From the NCBI GenBank assembly GCA_024362935.1, contig JANCRA010000124.1, forward strand, positions 124,001 through 188,000: 64,000 bases of DNA, in the 5' to 3' direction. This DNA is from Setophaga petechia (lineage: Eukaryota; Chordata; Aves; Passeriformes; Parulidae). Below are positions 37,801 through 48,731 of this stretch, piece by piece (position 1 is the stretch's first letter; each line of letters begins with the position of its first letter). The position numbers and the translations under genes were made by a program. The notes below the pieces were generated by a model that was not told where the DNA came from, made no database searches, and saw only the letters and a list, made by a program, of their open reading frames with translations.

Positions 37801-40800
37801 AGACAAGTCTAAGAGTAACCAGGTTTTTCACACTCATACAGCTAGAAATAAAAATACAACTTAGGAAAACGTAAGAATTCTGATCTAACTGCAGAACTTC
37901 ACCATGCTGCCACCTAGCAATGTCAAGTCCAGCAAAGAAACCATGACTAGATGGAGTCAGGACTCAGTTTGTCAGCTCTCAGGAAATTTTTCTGATTGCC
38001 TACACAGGGTTGCTTTTTTATTTGCATAGCTGGAATGCAGAAATTTGGGTTAAGCTTCAGCACCTTTAAGACTAATCTTCACAGGTATTTTACTTCTGTT
38101 GAAGAATTAAAATTATCATGTCTAATTTGGGAACAGTACAAAGCAGTAAAGAGGTCACACTAAAAAAAAACACAAGAAAGCTTATTCCTTGTGGATCAAA
38201 ATGTATTCTGGTGCCCTGGAAGAGAAACTTTGAAAATAAATTAGTAACAGTTCACACCAAGGAAAAAGGTCACTTGGCCTTACCTTCATCAGGAGAGCTT
38301 TTTCATTTTCAGCAACACTTGTCCACAGTCGAGTAACCTGGTGGATCTCAGAATTGAGAAACTGGTTCTGGGTTTTGTATGCATCAATATCATCCTGCCA
38401 TGAAACAAAACAGTCACACAAGGAGAGATCTTGAGGGACTTAAAATCCCTCACATTTCAGGGACATCAGATTAAGTTAATGACAATAAAATATCTCAAAA
38501 ATTCTGTGTTCTGAGGAGTAGACAGGGCTCCCTAGTACAAATATTACCTACAAAGGAAATCAAGGCACAATATTGTCTTGCATCAACAAGACACCTGAAA
38601 ATGCTAAATGTATATACATGCTTAAAAACACTGGAGAGATGCAGACCATATAAAGACAGGGATTCATTTCAGATTAAGAATATATGTGTTTTGTTTGATT
38701 GATTGGTTTAATTTTGGTTGGTTTCTTTTTTTTTTTTTAATATGAAACAAATCTCAGCCCCATGGCTGGCAGGAAAAATGAACACTCTCCACAGAAAGTG
38801 GCTCTTTTGGCAATTCTCCACCTCACACTAACCTATAATTACAGCTGTGCACATACAACAGCCTGCATCTGAAAGAACCAGGATGAACTGGGAAACTGCA
38901 AGACAGAAACAGAGCAACAAAGTAAGTGAAGGTAGCAAGTCAGGCTGCAGCTGTGAAACAAAAGAAAGAAAATAAAGTGGCAGGCACTGAATGATGACAG
39001 AACATCAAACAAAACAGGCTCTAAGCTGAATCTGAAACTGATCCAGATGCTTTTTAGGACCCCTATTGGCACCAGGTGAGCCCCTTCCAGCCTTCCTCTT
39101 GTTTGGAGAGGGATGGAGCAACCAGCAGAAGTATATTCTGTGCTTACTGCAGTGAACATCCCCCACTGAACCTGACGGCATAAAAATGGACCCAAAAGAC
39201 CTGTGCCATCTCACACACCTTCAGATGCTCAATCTCCTCCTGCTGCTTATACAATGTCTCTACAGTGATAGTGTTGGCTTCTTGCAGGGGGTCAGAGAGC
39301 TCTCGGGCCATCTGTTCTGTCAAGGTCATGATGACTTCTTGTTTGGCATGGTTCTTCTCCATCAGAAGCTGCACATGTTCCTTGAGCTCCTGGATATGGC
39401 TGTCTCTCAAAGTCAGTATCTGCTCCATTTCCTTCTTTTCTTGTTCAAGAGCTTCCAGTCGACTTGTCAGATCTGCAATTTGTCTCACTTTGTGGCGCAC
39501 CAGCTCCAGCCTGTCCTTGTCTTCTGTTGCAGTGAGATACATGTTAGATACTCGCTTCTCCTGCTGGGCTGCCTCCAGAGCTTTGTGGAGAAGTTTGACT
39601 AGTTCCTGGAAAGGGAATGCAAAACCATTACATCACTGTGCTGTCCAGGGCAATGGCATTACGGACAGCACAGACCCAACAGTGAAGTATCTTGAAATTG
39701 CCTCCTTTCAGAAGGAAAAAAAAAAGCAGAAATCTTGAATCCACAGTGACACTATTGTGAGATGTTCTGCTCTCAAAGCTGGGCCTGTGTCCTAGGTTGA
39801 TTATATGATACTTTTATCCCCAATCGTCTGCTCTGTTTATGCTGAATAATAAGTTTTGCACCTTTAAGACTTGTTCCAGAGAGTGAAATGGGGAGAGAAG
39901 AAGCGCAGAGTTTGTTTTCAGACACTGCACTCACTCCTCCACTGGACTGTTGTTGTCTGCGGATGGACAGATAGTGGGACAGAGCTCTCCTTTGTTTTAG
40001 TTAGTTTTAGCTAGCTGAGGCAAAAAAGTTCCCTGGACTGTGGGGTTTTTACCCTTTTCTTTGGAGCTGTTTAAACCTGCTCTGGACTGGACACCCAGCA
40101 GAGCATCGGCAGCTCACACCTGTGGCCCATCAGGCTGGGCCTGGGCCGCGGCATTTCCAGTGCCCAAGGGACTGATAAGAGACTGAGTGAGCTGCAACCC
40201 GGGGAGGGGACTTTATCAGTTTGTCATCTCCTTTGGAGCAGCAAGGGGTTTTATTGATTAATATTGTTTTGGTTTTATTGTTTAATAAACAGGTTTTTTC
40301 CACTTTTCTCCAAGGAGATATTTTCTCCTGAACCAGTTGGGGGAGGGGCCAGTTGAATGAGAACCATCTGGGAGTTCTCTTCCAAATCTGCCCTGAACCA
40401 GGACAGCCTGAAAGGTCTCTACGGCAGTTCACAGATGACTTGACGTAGATTGGTGGCAAAAAGGCTGTTGCCCACACTGTCTGAACTCTGGTTTTCCTAC
40501 AGTCATTCTTGGGAGGCCCAACAGAGAACATGGCGATCTGGTCAGCAATGTGGTAAAATGGGAGGGAAATAATGCAGTTTGCAACGACCTGCACTACCAG
40601 AATGAAGGTGCAGTATCCATTCTAACCTTCCTTCTGACAGAGTCCTCCCTCACTCTATCCTGCATGAAGGCATGAAACCTTGCCCCACAACACGTTGCTG
40701 ATTCAGGCTCTGCCATCTCAGACACTTAAGAAAGCAAATCAAGGATGCAACTGACTGCCCAACGTGGGACTTGGCTCTCCTGCCTCTTTGGCTGGAAGAG

Positions 40801-43800
40801 CTACCAGCATCATTAGCAGAGAACCTGGCATTGCTCCATGCTTTGAAGAACAGTTTCATTCATGAGAGACAGCCCTTGCAGTGACACATGCCCTGATGTC
40901 TAGTAGTTAAATCACACCTTAAAGGTGGGTCACTGTTCAAAAAGAATTATCTGCTGTTAACACCATGACTCCACCTGGCAGTGGATCTGCTGTTAACACC
41001 ATGGCAGTTCTCACCAGTGTCACAGTACCCATTCAGGACTGAACTTATCAAGCAACAGAGATGAAGAAGCAAGATAACAGCAGAGTACACTTGGATTTGT
41101 TTTACCTCACTCTTACACCTGCAGCACTTCCTAGAAAGAACTGAAGGTCTTCTTTTGTGCTAGGCACACTTAGGAACACACAAGGTGGTAACACCAGGAG
41201 CTTCAACTGGTCTCCAGTTACTGTCTGGTGAGCACTTCTCAGTGCTTCTATCACACCAATGTGTAAGGGAGTCCCTGTGCCCAGTCTCAGGGCTCTTACC
41301 CTTAAAAATAGCAGTCTCTTCATCACACTCACCTTCTGTGACTTGACTTCCTCTGTGAGCGTCAGAATCTGTTGCTGAAGGACACTCACTTTATCCACTG
41401 AGTTCTTCTCCCTCAACAAATCTTCAGAGCCTGGGAAGCCACTGTTCATCCACTTGGCCTTCCTAATCCAGTTCAGCCTGGGCCCCATCCTCCCATCTTC
41501 CAGGGTCCCTTCCTTAACTGAGGGGAGATAGATTTAATTTAGACAGAATTGCTCTTCTACTATGGACTCCCAAGTCTTGCTGTGGGGACTCAAGAGTTCT
41601 GCAGAGAAGGTTGGCATAATGGACATGGAAAATTGACCCACAGGATTGGAGCCAAACCTGTAGGGATCAGACACTGATATGCCCACAATAAACAAAGTTG
41701 TAATGGTTTATGGTACCTGTTAACCCACCTTGCACCCTGCTCATGAATCTGGCCCACAAGAAATGGAAGTTACCACTGTGGAAAGGTATGCATCCAGTAG
41801 AGCTGCCACACTTAGCCTGTGGATCTGCAGTAATTATACTTTTACCTCAAAGAAATAAATCTGGTGGATTTTATTTGTTTGGGGTTGATTTAATGGGGGT
41901 TTTTTTGATTTTTTTTTTTTTTTTTTGGGCTTCTGCAGAAAGTTCCAGAGGTAGACGGAACCTGAAGCAGAGCCAAAAGAGTTAGTCTTGTGGCAACAAC
42001 ACAGGAAGAGACTTTAGACAATGTAACAGAGCTTTCATATCCCTTGAAAACTTGTCACTGTCTCATTTTCATTCCTCCTAATCCCTTCTAAAAGGTATCC
42101 CAGTCAGCTGACACAGCTCAGTAACAATCACCTGCACCTTCTGCCTCTTGCTCCTCATCCACATTCTCAGGATGCTCTTGGAATTCATCAAAGCTAAAGA
42201 CATTCCCGTTGCTCCCCCAGAGCTGCTTGGAGCCACAGATATTGTAGACAGTGTTTCTGAAACAAGAAGAGATCAAGACAGCCTAGTGAACAGAAGTCGT
42301 GATCACTGAAGCCAGGCAGTGCATAGTCAAATTATTCAATTCCTTACCTCCCCTTACTTCTCACCTCTCCTCCCAAAACTTATCTCCTTCATGTGCTGAG
42401 AAAATTAACTCTTTATAGAATTGGTGGATTTGAGGAGAGCAAGGTTGTAACCAGTGTAAACCAGGAAAATGCCACAGAATCAGTACAGCACAGCAACATC
42501 AAATCAGATAATCTTTCCCCATGTGCTTGAGTCCTATACATAAACACATCAGATCAAAGAGAAGATCAAAGGTAACAGTAAACTAACCACATCCTTCCCT
42601 CTCCCCTTCACTTCCTTCATCCATCCCTACCCTTAGTTCATGGCAGAAATCCCCAGGTACCAAGAAAGGCTGCCAAGAGAAGATCAGTTACCTACAACGC
42701 AGCCAAAACTGGGACAAATGATCACATTTGGAGTAGCCACAGGTCCAGTGCTCTGAAATATTTAATAAATAACCTTGTAAAAGGTTATTTACAAAGTCAT
42801 AAACTAAAATGTAGGAAAGAGTTTCAGGAACAAAAAACTGCAGTCACACCCAGGAACAGTTTGTTACAACTGCTGCTATCAGATATTGCCAGAAGCACTA
42901 AGAGATGACTTGATAGAATCATGGGGGACTACAAAGGTACAAGTAGTTTGTGTAAAACCTGTACCAGAAAACATGAATACAAGTCTTTTTCTTCTCCTCC
43001 TGTGCTGTCCTTCAGCTAAAACAAAAAACAAGTCCCTTGTTTTGAGATCTATAACAGACTCAGTGTTTGCTGCTTTCCTAACTGTAAAAGAAGCTGCCAT
43101 TTAGATACCATTATCCTTTTGCCTGGCTACTGTAAGGCTCCAGAGCAGAAGAGCAGACACTGCTGACCTTGGAGAACATACTGGTGTGTAAAACTAGCAG
43201 ACCTTCAGTCCCTGTAGTCTGCAGTTACTACTCATCCAATGCAATTTTCCTACTTTTCCCTATCTAATGCTGCACTGTTTTCTCCATGAGTCTATAGCAG
43301 CTCAGGGATCCAGATGTGCTATGCTTATGAAGACCCAACCTGACAGTGATAGAGCCTGGAGAAATATTTACTGAACAAGGGGAGCAATACAACTTGAAGC
43401 TGGAAAGAGACAATTGTTACTTAAGCTCATGCTTGAGTAAAAGCACAACACAGGAGCAGGGGTCAAGGACATGTTTGTGTTTTTTTTAATCAACGCGAAT
43501 AGGAAAGAATGTATAGCCTGAAAAATAGAACAGCTGACTTTGAGGAACTACAAATGTACAAGTAGTTTGTGTAAAACCTATACCAGAAAGTACGCATACA
43601 GGTTTTCTCCTTCTCGTCCTGTGCTGTCCATCAGCTAAAACAAAACAAGTCTCTTGAGATCTATAAAAGACTCAGTGTCAGCTGTTTTCTTGACTGTAGA
43701 TGAAGCTGCTAACATGAAACACTGTTCTCGTGGAGGATCTTTCTTCATATAAGCATCAGATTGTAGCTGCAGCCGTGGTGGTAAAAAAACTACAGGGAAC

Positions 43801-46744
43801 TTCCACACCGACGATATTTGGCAGGTGCCTGGCTGCCTACCACACCTACGGCCACTTGCTCATTTTTTATTATGTGAAAATTAGTGACTAGGAAACACTT
43901 AAAGAGATACTGATGAAGTTGTCTTTGTAAAACTGTAACTGCCCCAGACTAGTAACTTGTAACCTGACAGGGCTCTCCATTGCAACAGAAGTAGGCAGTA
44001 GGAATACTAACACCCTTGAAACTCGGCAAGCAAGAGCAAGTTGCGCGTTTAGGCCATGTTACAGGCTCAAGCTCCTTTTCCCTGGAGTTCCTGCTTTGGA
44101 GAATACACTACATTCAAGGTCCTTTGAAACTACGGGAAAGAGCTAATGAGCTTCTATAACTACCTGCTGAGTACAGCTGAACCTGATCATGTGCTTTTTC
44201 AAGACCGCTGTGCAGATGTGTCATACTAGGCATGCAAAGCACAGACTACACTGAAGAGAGCTTAGTCAAGTCCTAGGTCTGCTACCAGGATCTTTGCTAA
44301 GAGAACTAGATTAGTGAAATGCATCAGAACAGGGGGATGAAAGACCCACCTGCAGGAAGTTTACTTTGGCCTGGACTAGCCTCTGAAAAGGTGCTTCACA
44401 GCTCTCCCACCTAGGCAAGAGTCCCATTTCACACAATACATGACAGGCAAAGAAGGCACACAGTGGCAGGCCAGCATGTCAACTGCACTGCAGTTCTCTT
44501 CATGCACTTACTGTATCTCTGTCCAAGGGTGCTTAAGGGAGATGTTCTGCAAAGCAGTAGATGTTTGGGGTGCGGGCAAAGATGCTGCCTTTAAACCCAC
44601 TGCTTCTGTTGGTGTTTTCACAAGAGGGAGAAAGTGTTCATTGTCAACTACATCTACAAACGTAAAAACAAAACAGGACACAAAAGCAAATAAGCAAGAC
44701 AGAATTCCATTGGACTTTGGGTCCTTCATGTAACCTCACAGCCACAACAGCTTACTTATACAACAGACACACATTACACGTTCAAGTGGTCAAGGACAGT
44801 GGGGTAGACTTCCTTGATTTTAGGTTAAATTACATAAGTTTCCATGTACAAACAGAATGACCTACTCAAGGACAATCAAGTGATTTCAACCATATATATC
44901 AGCATGACTAACATTAAACAATCAAACTTTAATGGCCCAAAGGTATAAGAAAGGAGAATTTTGCTGTTCTCTTCCCACATTCCAAACCACATTTGATAGC
45001 TTTAATGCGCAGATAACACTCTGCAAGAACAGTTTGTTACCAAATTTTTGCCTGCTGTAGCAAGATGCCAGAACCTAACTAGGGAGGGTGTTGCAGGAGG
45101 GGATTATTTGTTTCAAACAAAATGTGCATCTAGTCATTACTGAACAGGTAGATACCCTGAGTGTGCCCTCCCCTGATCCACTGATCTGTCTACTGCCATT
45201 TCTAGGAATGGACATCTTCAGCCCACTGATGGAAAAAACCTTACTTGCTTGAAATTTCAGAGGCCTTACAGGAGTGATATATCAAATGTGTACATTTCAC
45301 ACATGTGAGGAAAATCAAGATGATCACAAGACACCTGAAAATCCCCAAACATATGCTGTGGATTAGGAGGCAGCTTTCTCACTTTTATACATAATGAGGC
45401 AGAAGCATCAAACATTGGCCAAGTACTGATAGCTGGCACCTGCATTTAAAAGCCTGACCAAAACTTCTACCCAATTCCTGATGAAGAGCACCATTTCAAC
45501 CCCCTGGAACACCAGGGGGCTGAAAGCAAAAGAAAGGCAACATGTGTAGCACTTACTTGTTCTTCCAGCCAGAGGTTCATTCACAAGCTGGGAGCTGCCC
45601 ACAGGAAATCTGCTCTGAGTGTTGCAAAATTCCCAACGTCTCATTTGCAGCTGCTGCAGCCAGTACATCATTGCTTGTTTGCTGATTGCCTAACAAAACA
45701 GGAAAGGGAGGGGAATCATCTCATCAACACAAGACACAGCCTGAGGAGATGACCACCACTTTCCTGCACAAGCCAGCAGGAAAAAAGGTCAGCTGTATCA
45801 AGCCTATCCATAGCAGTATCTGCTGTATCTGTATCCTCTGGTCCTAACACTGATTTGGGAGGACAGAGGAAATTTTTAGCATGGCCTTAAGGGGTAGAAT
45901 CTCAGTAGACCACTGACCTAATTTTAAATGTGGTTTGGCTTATTATGGACCAAGACTAAGCAGAAATGTCCCAATTGTTTTAGACAGGAAGCATCCCCAG
46001 AGCTTTTTAACAATTACTTACACAGAAATAAAAGTCTAGCAAAGAATCCTCCTGGAACAACCATTTTAGACAAAAGAGTTAATTTCTGTTCTGTAAATGA
46101 CATATGGACTGCAGGACTCCTCAATTACTTTAATTTGGCACACAGTTCCACTTTCATTCCTACTATTAAACAACAGCCATCTCACAGGTAAGGAGTCCCA
46201 CCCAGACTTGCCAAAACAACGCAAGTAATTTAGGTCCAAGTGGTAGCAATCTAAGCTACAAGTACTCAAATGAAACTCAAGCTAAAAGATACCTGAGTAG
46301 CAAATACGTCTATCCTGACTGAGAATTTTTCATTACCTTCAAAGTAAAAGCTCTACTTGGTGTTCTGATCTCAAAAATTCCTTCCCCATTCTCCATTTTG
46401 CAGTCAAAGCTGGCGCTGGAGAGATCAATAGACCCCAAAGGATTAATGTCCTGGGCAGTTCTGTAGTACAGTAAGCGACATTTGTTTTCATCGTAAAAGA
46501 ACCAGCGAGACTTCCAGGTCTTGATTGGCCCCTTGATGCCCAGCTTATTTAAATAACCACAGAGTTTTTTCCTGGATGTTTCTGTGCTGGTTTTCATCGG
46601 TACATTTTCCAGTTCTCCGGGAGAAGGAAGCATGTCTTTCTCTCTTGCTGAGGTTCCATTGCTGCTGTTAGTGTCTGGATCTGACTCCATTAAACTGCCT
46701 GGAGCAGCAAGCATAGACGCTCCGCTTTCTGGTCCTTTCTTCAT
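28674..46744 (-). CDS. TBC1D2: TBC1D2 (Armus), RAB7 GTPase-activating protein, complete coding region, 13 coding exons
   Basis: Coding span on the minus strand, joined from 13 exons whose phases fit without a break: 2,781 nt including the stop, 926 residues (human about 928). Domains in order: PH domain about residues 59-158 (KKLCGYL to QMRRWEF), a variable linker, a coiled coil about 308-500, and a Rab-GAP TBC domain about 623-820. The TBC domain keeps the arginine finger in IELDLPR (R676, the same number as in human) and the glutamine finger in GYCQG (Q713), so it should be catalytically active. The tail is acidic (EEVVSEEEEES). In mammals the protein stimulates GTP hydrolysis by RAB7, binds Rac1 and LC3, and acts at late endosomes, autophagosomes and cadherin junctions. 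The ATG at 46,744 is chosen because splicing from the non-coding first exon places an in-frame TGA 15 nt upstream of it. The paralogue TBC1D2B is less likely, because the PH and TBC blocks match TBC1D2 closely. Confidence 0.96.
29552..29673 (-). CDS. TBC1D2: TBC1D2 coding exon 12
   Basis: The acceptor is AACCCTCCAG and the donor GTAGGA (a weak +4/+5 match); 122 nt. It reads VIFRYALAIFKYNEEEILRI and EIYQYLRFFTRMITDG, close to human VVFRYALAIFKYNEKEILRL. It leaves two bases of a split Arg codon. Confidence 0.96.
30314..30499 (-). CDS. TBC1D2: TBC1D2 coding exon 11 (TBC domain C-terminal half)
   Basis: The acceptor is CAATTTTAG and the donor GTGCAG; 186 nt, 62 codons (residues 758-819). It reads VDQRVFKDFLSEKLPRLMAH, the hallmark VSLITFNWFLVAFVDSL, and ILLRVWDAFLYEGTK. 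These are highly conserved TBC motifs. Confidence 0.96.
32459..32579 (-). CDS. TBC1D2: TBC1D2 coding exon 10 (TBC domain core)
   Basis: This exon was found by reading the strand, since its only Met is internal. The acceptor is TTGTCCATCACAG and the donor GTGAGC; 121 nt. It reads LAAVALLVLEDEESAFW, then CLVYIVENLMPADYYS and ETLITSQ, matching human LAAIALLVLEEEESAFW and VETIMPADYYC. Both phases fit, and without it the TBC domain would lack about 40 residues. Confidence 0.94.
33722..34192 (-). CDS. TBC1D2: TBC1D2 coding exon 9 (TBC domain with both catalytic fingers)
   Basis: The acceptor is GTGTCCCTCCAG and the donor GTACGC; 471 nt, residues 560-717. It starts SEYDEYGFMTVPDYE and continues into the TBC fold (SGIPVEHRQRVWRWMV). 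The arginine finger is R676 in QIELDLPRTLTNNKHF and the glutamine finger is Q713 in NPAIGYCQGLNR. These insert into the nucleotide site of the Rab in TBC-type GAPs. Confidence 0.97.
34350..34495. repeat. Short internally deleted copy of the 36.7-kb repeat
   Basis: GAAATGCTCCTTAGGCCTCA near its start and AAACACTCATTTGTAACA near its end match the two ends of the longer block at 36,680-37,710, but only about 150 bp separate them. It lies just upstream (in genomic order, right) of TBC1D2 coding exon 9. Confidence 0.4.
34930..35215 (+). mobile_element. Solo LTR-like element (plus strand) in a TBC1D2 intron
   Basis: It contains TATATAAACTG (about 35,120), GTAATAAAGCTTC (about 35,145), a T-rich tract and a U5-like tail GAGTCTCTTGTCTGTTCTTG. 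This is the promoter, poly(A) signal and tail arrangement of a short avian LTR. Candidate termini TGAGAAT (34,982) and ATTCTCA (35,201-35,207) are inverted, but the flanks do not match, so the boundaries are uncertain. Confidence 0.55.
35433..35620 (-). CDS. TBC1D2: TBC1D2 coding exon 8 (end of coiled coil, linker to the TBC domain)
   Basis: The acceptor is TTTCCCCTACAG and the donor GTAAGA; 188 nt, leaving two bases. It reads CACLQARNCQMESKYLTVL, a leucine-rich helix, ALQWDVKEEAEEGF and NLNPV. It aligns with human CAYLQARNCQVESKYLAGL. Confidence 0.95.
36680..37710. repeat. Interspersed repeat, LTR-like, about 1 kb, unclassified
   Basis: An AT-rich block in the TBC1D2 intron between coding exons 7 and 8. 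Its left end (GAAATGCTTGTTAGGCCTCA) and right end (AGACACTCATTCGCAACA) both recur, diverged, at the two ends of the 150-bp block near 34,350-34,495. Ends shared by two copies indicate a dispersed element, probably an old LTR. I cannot name the family. Confidence 0.45.
38284..38394 (-). CDS. TBC1D2: TBC1D2 coding exon 7 (coiled coil)
   Basis: The acceptor is GTTTCATGGCAG and the donor GTAAGG; 111 nt, 37 codons (residues 461-497). It reads DDIDAYKTQNQFLNSEIHQV and then TRLWTSVAENEKALLMK, co-linear with the human segment. Confidence 0.95.
39219..39605 (-). CDS. TBC1D2: TBC1D2 coding exon 6 (coiled coil)
   Basis: The acceptor is TTCCCTTTCCAG and the donor GTGTGT; 387 nt, exactly 129 codons (residues 332-460). 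It is rich in charged heptads, including ATEDKDRLELVRHKVRQIA and QLLMEKNHAKQEVI, almost identical to human. In the mammalian protein the region including the coiled coil is linked to Rac1 binding. Confidence 0.96.
39788..40405 (+). mobile_element. Solo LTR of an avian endogenous retrovirus with 5-bp target-site duplication
   Basis: The element starts TGTCCTAGGTT and ends GAACCAGGACA, imperfect inverted termini in the TG...CA form. It is flanked by identical GCCTG at 39,783-39,787 and 40,406-40,410. A poly(A) signal sits near the 3' end (TTTAATAAACAGG, about 40,282). It is 618 bp with no internal retroviral sequence on either side, so it is a solo LTR left by recombination. The 5-bp duplication fits ERVL- or ERVK-type integration. 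It lies in the TBC1D2 intron between coding exons 5 and 6, opposite in sense to the gene. Confidence 0.88.
40949..41003. repeat. Short tandem duplication in a TBC1D2 intron
   Basis: ATCTGCTGTTAACACCATG occurs at 40,949-40,967 and again at 40,985-41,003, a 36-bp period. Confidence 0.88.
41333..41517 (-). CDS. TBC1D2: TBC1D2 coding exon 5 (start of the coiled coil)
   Basis: The acceptor is CTATCTCCCCTCAG and the donor GTGAGT; 185 nt, ending in phase 0. It begins VKEGTLEDGRMGPRLNW and ends with the heptad-rich SVLQQQILTLTEEVKSQK, which aligns with human AALEQQVLMLTKELKSQK. The first two thirds have little similarity to human. Confidence 0.92.
42132..42256 (-). CDS. TBC1D2: TBC1D2 coding exon 4 (linker)
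   Basis: The acceptor is TTCTTGTTTCAG and the donor GTGATT; 125 nt. It reads NTVYNICGSKQ, aligned to human NTMHNIRGNKQ, then an acidic stretch (ENVDEEQEAEGA) unlike human. It has no internal Met, so ATG-based ORF finding misses it. Phase fits both neighbours. Confidence 0.9.
42920..43105. repeat. Intronic direct repeat, copy 1
   Basis: The segment containing ACAAGTAGTTTGTGTAAAACC, CCTGTGCTGTCC and CAGCTAAAACAAA recurs in the same order and orientation at about 43,540-43,712. This is a local duplication of about 175 bp in the TBC1D2 intron between coding exons 3 and 4; the copies differ by scattered substitutions and small indels. Confidence 0.8.
43540..43712. repeat. Intronic direct repeat, copy 2
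   Basis: Second copy of the segment at 42,920-43,105, about 620 bp away, in the same orientation. Divergence suggests an old duplication. Confidence 0.8.
44512..44653 (-). CDS. TBC1D2: TBC1D2 coding exon 3 (linker)
   Basis: The acceptor is ACGTTTGTAG and the donor GTAAGT; 142 nt. It begins NVVDNEHFLPLVKTP and ends TALQNISLKHPWTEIQ. The motif ALQNISLKH matches the human linker. It covers residues 181-227 and leaves two bases of a split Gln codon. Confidence 0.93.
45557..45689 (-). CDS. TBC1D2: TBC1D2 coding exon 2 (PH domain C-terminal helix)
   Basis: The acceptor is TTTTGTTAG and the donor GTAAGT; 133 nt, entering in phase 0 and leaving one base over. It reads AISKQAMMYWLQQLQMRRW, the last PH strand and the C-terminal helix with its conserved Trp, then a variable linker. 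It covers residues 137-180. Confidence 0.95.
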
Positions 46745-46746
46745 CC
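46337..46746 (-). CDS. TBC1D2: TBC1D2 coding exon 1 (start codon and most of the PH domain)
   Basis: The acceptor is TTCCTTAAAG before GG-ATG; the start codon is at 46,744-46,742. It encodes residues 1-136: an unconserved Ser-rich leader, then the PH strands from KKLCGYLNKLG through WKSRWFFYDENKC to RTPSRAFTLK. The donor is GAAG then GTAATG and the exon ends in phase 0. The block from KKLCGYL onward is nearly identical to human TBC1D2. Confidence 0.95.
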
Positions 46747-48731
46747 CTTTAAGGAAATAGATTGAAACAGGATACTCTAGGTAAATAAGCCAATCCCAAT
46801 TATATCATCACTGTTACAGAACCTGCAGTCAACAAAAAAAAAGGAAAGAATAAGTTCAGGTCTGCCACATGACAAAAAAATACTTCCTAGCTTTCAAACT
46901 ACCCAGCCAAGGTCTCCAGCTCTACTTTTGGTTATTGCTCCCTGCCCTCCTCTGCTCCGGTGACCTCTAATACCTGTTCTCTCCCTTCTTCATTCCTAAA
47001 TTAGGCTGGACTAGCAGCCAAGAAACAGTACCTTAATCTCTTGTGAGAAAAATAAGTACAGCCTATAGGCATACCAAATCCACAGCAATAACCAGGGCAT
47101 TCAGTACTTAATGTTAAGGAACAGCTGAAGAAAACATGGCAAGATAACAAGCTCTGCAAGTAGGCACATGGTCAGGTCAAGGAATTGCAGGTAAGTATGT
47201 GCTGGTATTTGCACTGAACATTCAACTAATATTTTAAACCATGGCATTTGGAGAAAAATACAAAATTATGAATAATTTGTGTCAGCTGACTGTAATTGTT
47301 AAAATGCCTGCATGTTACGTGTTAGTTCTTCATCCAGTAGAACGGATTCATATGATGAATTATGCACCAGAGAAAGTAATTCTGTGTTCATTGCAAAAGA
47401 GACTTGGTTGCCTTAGTGCCCAAAGTAACCACCTGGGTCCCAGAAGTGTAAAAGAAAAAGATAAAGTTCGGGCTGGAGGAGATCTTTGTAAATCTCAAGT
47501 TCAAGTTATCTCTCAGATATAAAAGCTGTAGCCAGCTACACAGGCCCCCATTCAGGTAAATTTTTCCTTATGCAAGGATGGCAGTTTTGCCATTTCTCCA
47601 AGCACTTTTTCAAGTGCTTAACCATATGACAACAGACGTGATTTTTTGCTCAGAGTGGCAGACACCCAAAGCTCCTGTATAAAGAAAGCTAGCAACATTC
47701 CAGCAAAGTATCTATAAATAACTTATTGCATTTTTTGAAACTTCAGTTCTAGACACTAACATAGCTGAAGCAAATATGAGAGCAAATAAATTGCTGCAGT
47801 GTTAAGTTAGTGTGAATCCAACTGCAGACACAAAACTGTTCAACCGAACATCCAGCTGTATGGCAACATGTTGGTGAGATAATACAATGGAACACACTGA
47901 AATGTTTCCCAAGCTGATCTTTTTCCTCTGCTCCTGGGAACAACTTGTCCTCATGACTGAAAGGAAATGTATGCATCCTAGCACTGGCTAAGCCCCAACG
48001 TGTTTATTGCTGCCCCCTCCTGTTCCCAAATTAGCTTTACAGACAGCTATCAAAAATGTTCACTCTTTGTGAAAAGCTACTAAAATTCTTTTCGTTTCCT
48101 CCCATACACTGTGGATCATGGTTGTGAACACATTCACGAACACCAACAACAACCACTCCTTCAGAAGGTGTTGTCTCAACTACACTTCTGAAACACACAA
48201 AAAATCTTCATTTCCAAGCTACTTTTGCTTGTCATAAAGGAAAGATCATCAGGAGGAACGAACACTTTCAACTTTCTCAAACAGACGCTGAGGCTTGTAT
48301 GTCAGTACCAGTGTAAGTATCTTCTGTACCCTCTGCAGATTCCATCACGCTTCTACTTCTTGCCAGCGTGATGGTCCATGGGTCCACACCATGAACAGGA
48401 CCAAGCAAGTACTTTATGTAAATTAATTTAGGTTATTTAGTAAGCATTAAGTTCAAGAAACAAGTTAAAAGGAATCATGTCAGAGCTGCATTCAAAGACC
48501 ACTGGATAAGACCTCACCTCCTTAAGGGAAGTAATGAGGAGCTCCTAGAAGTCACCGTCTCCTGGCACAGAGCTATTGCTGCAAGCAGACCCAAGCAGGT
48601 ACCCACAGTCTCCAACAAATCCAACAGCAACAGAGAAGCAGCGTCTGTCTCAGGTTTTCTTCGGTCCAGTTACTGCCGGGGAGCTGTTTGAAAGATATAT
48701 CTAGCCGAAAGCTGCCCCGACACTGACTCAC

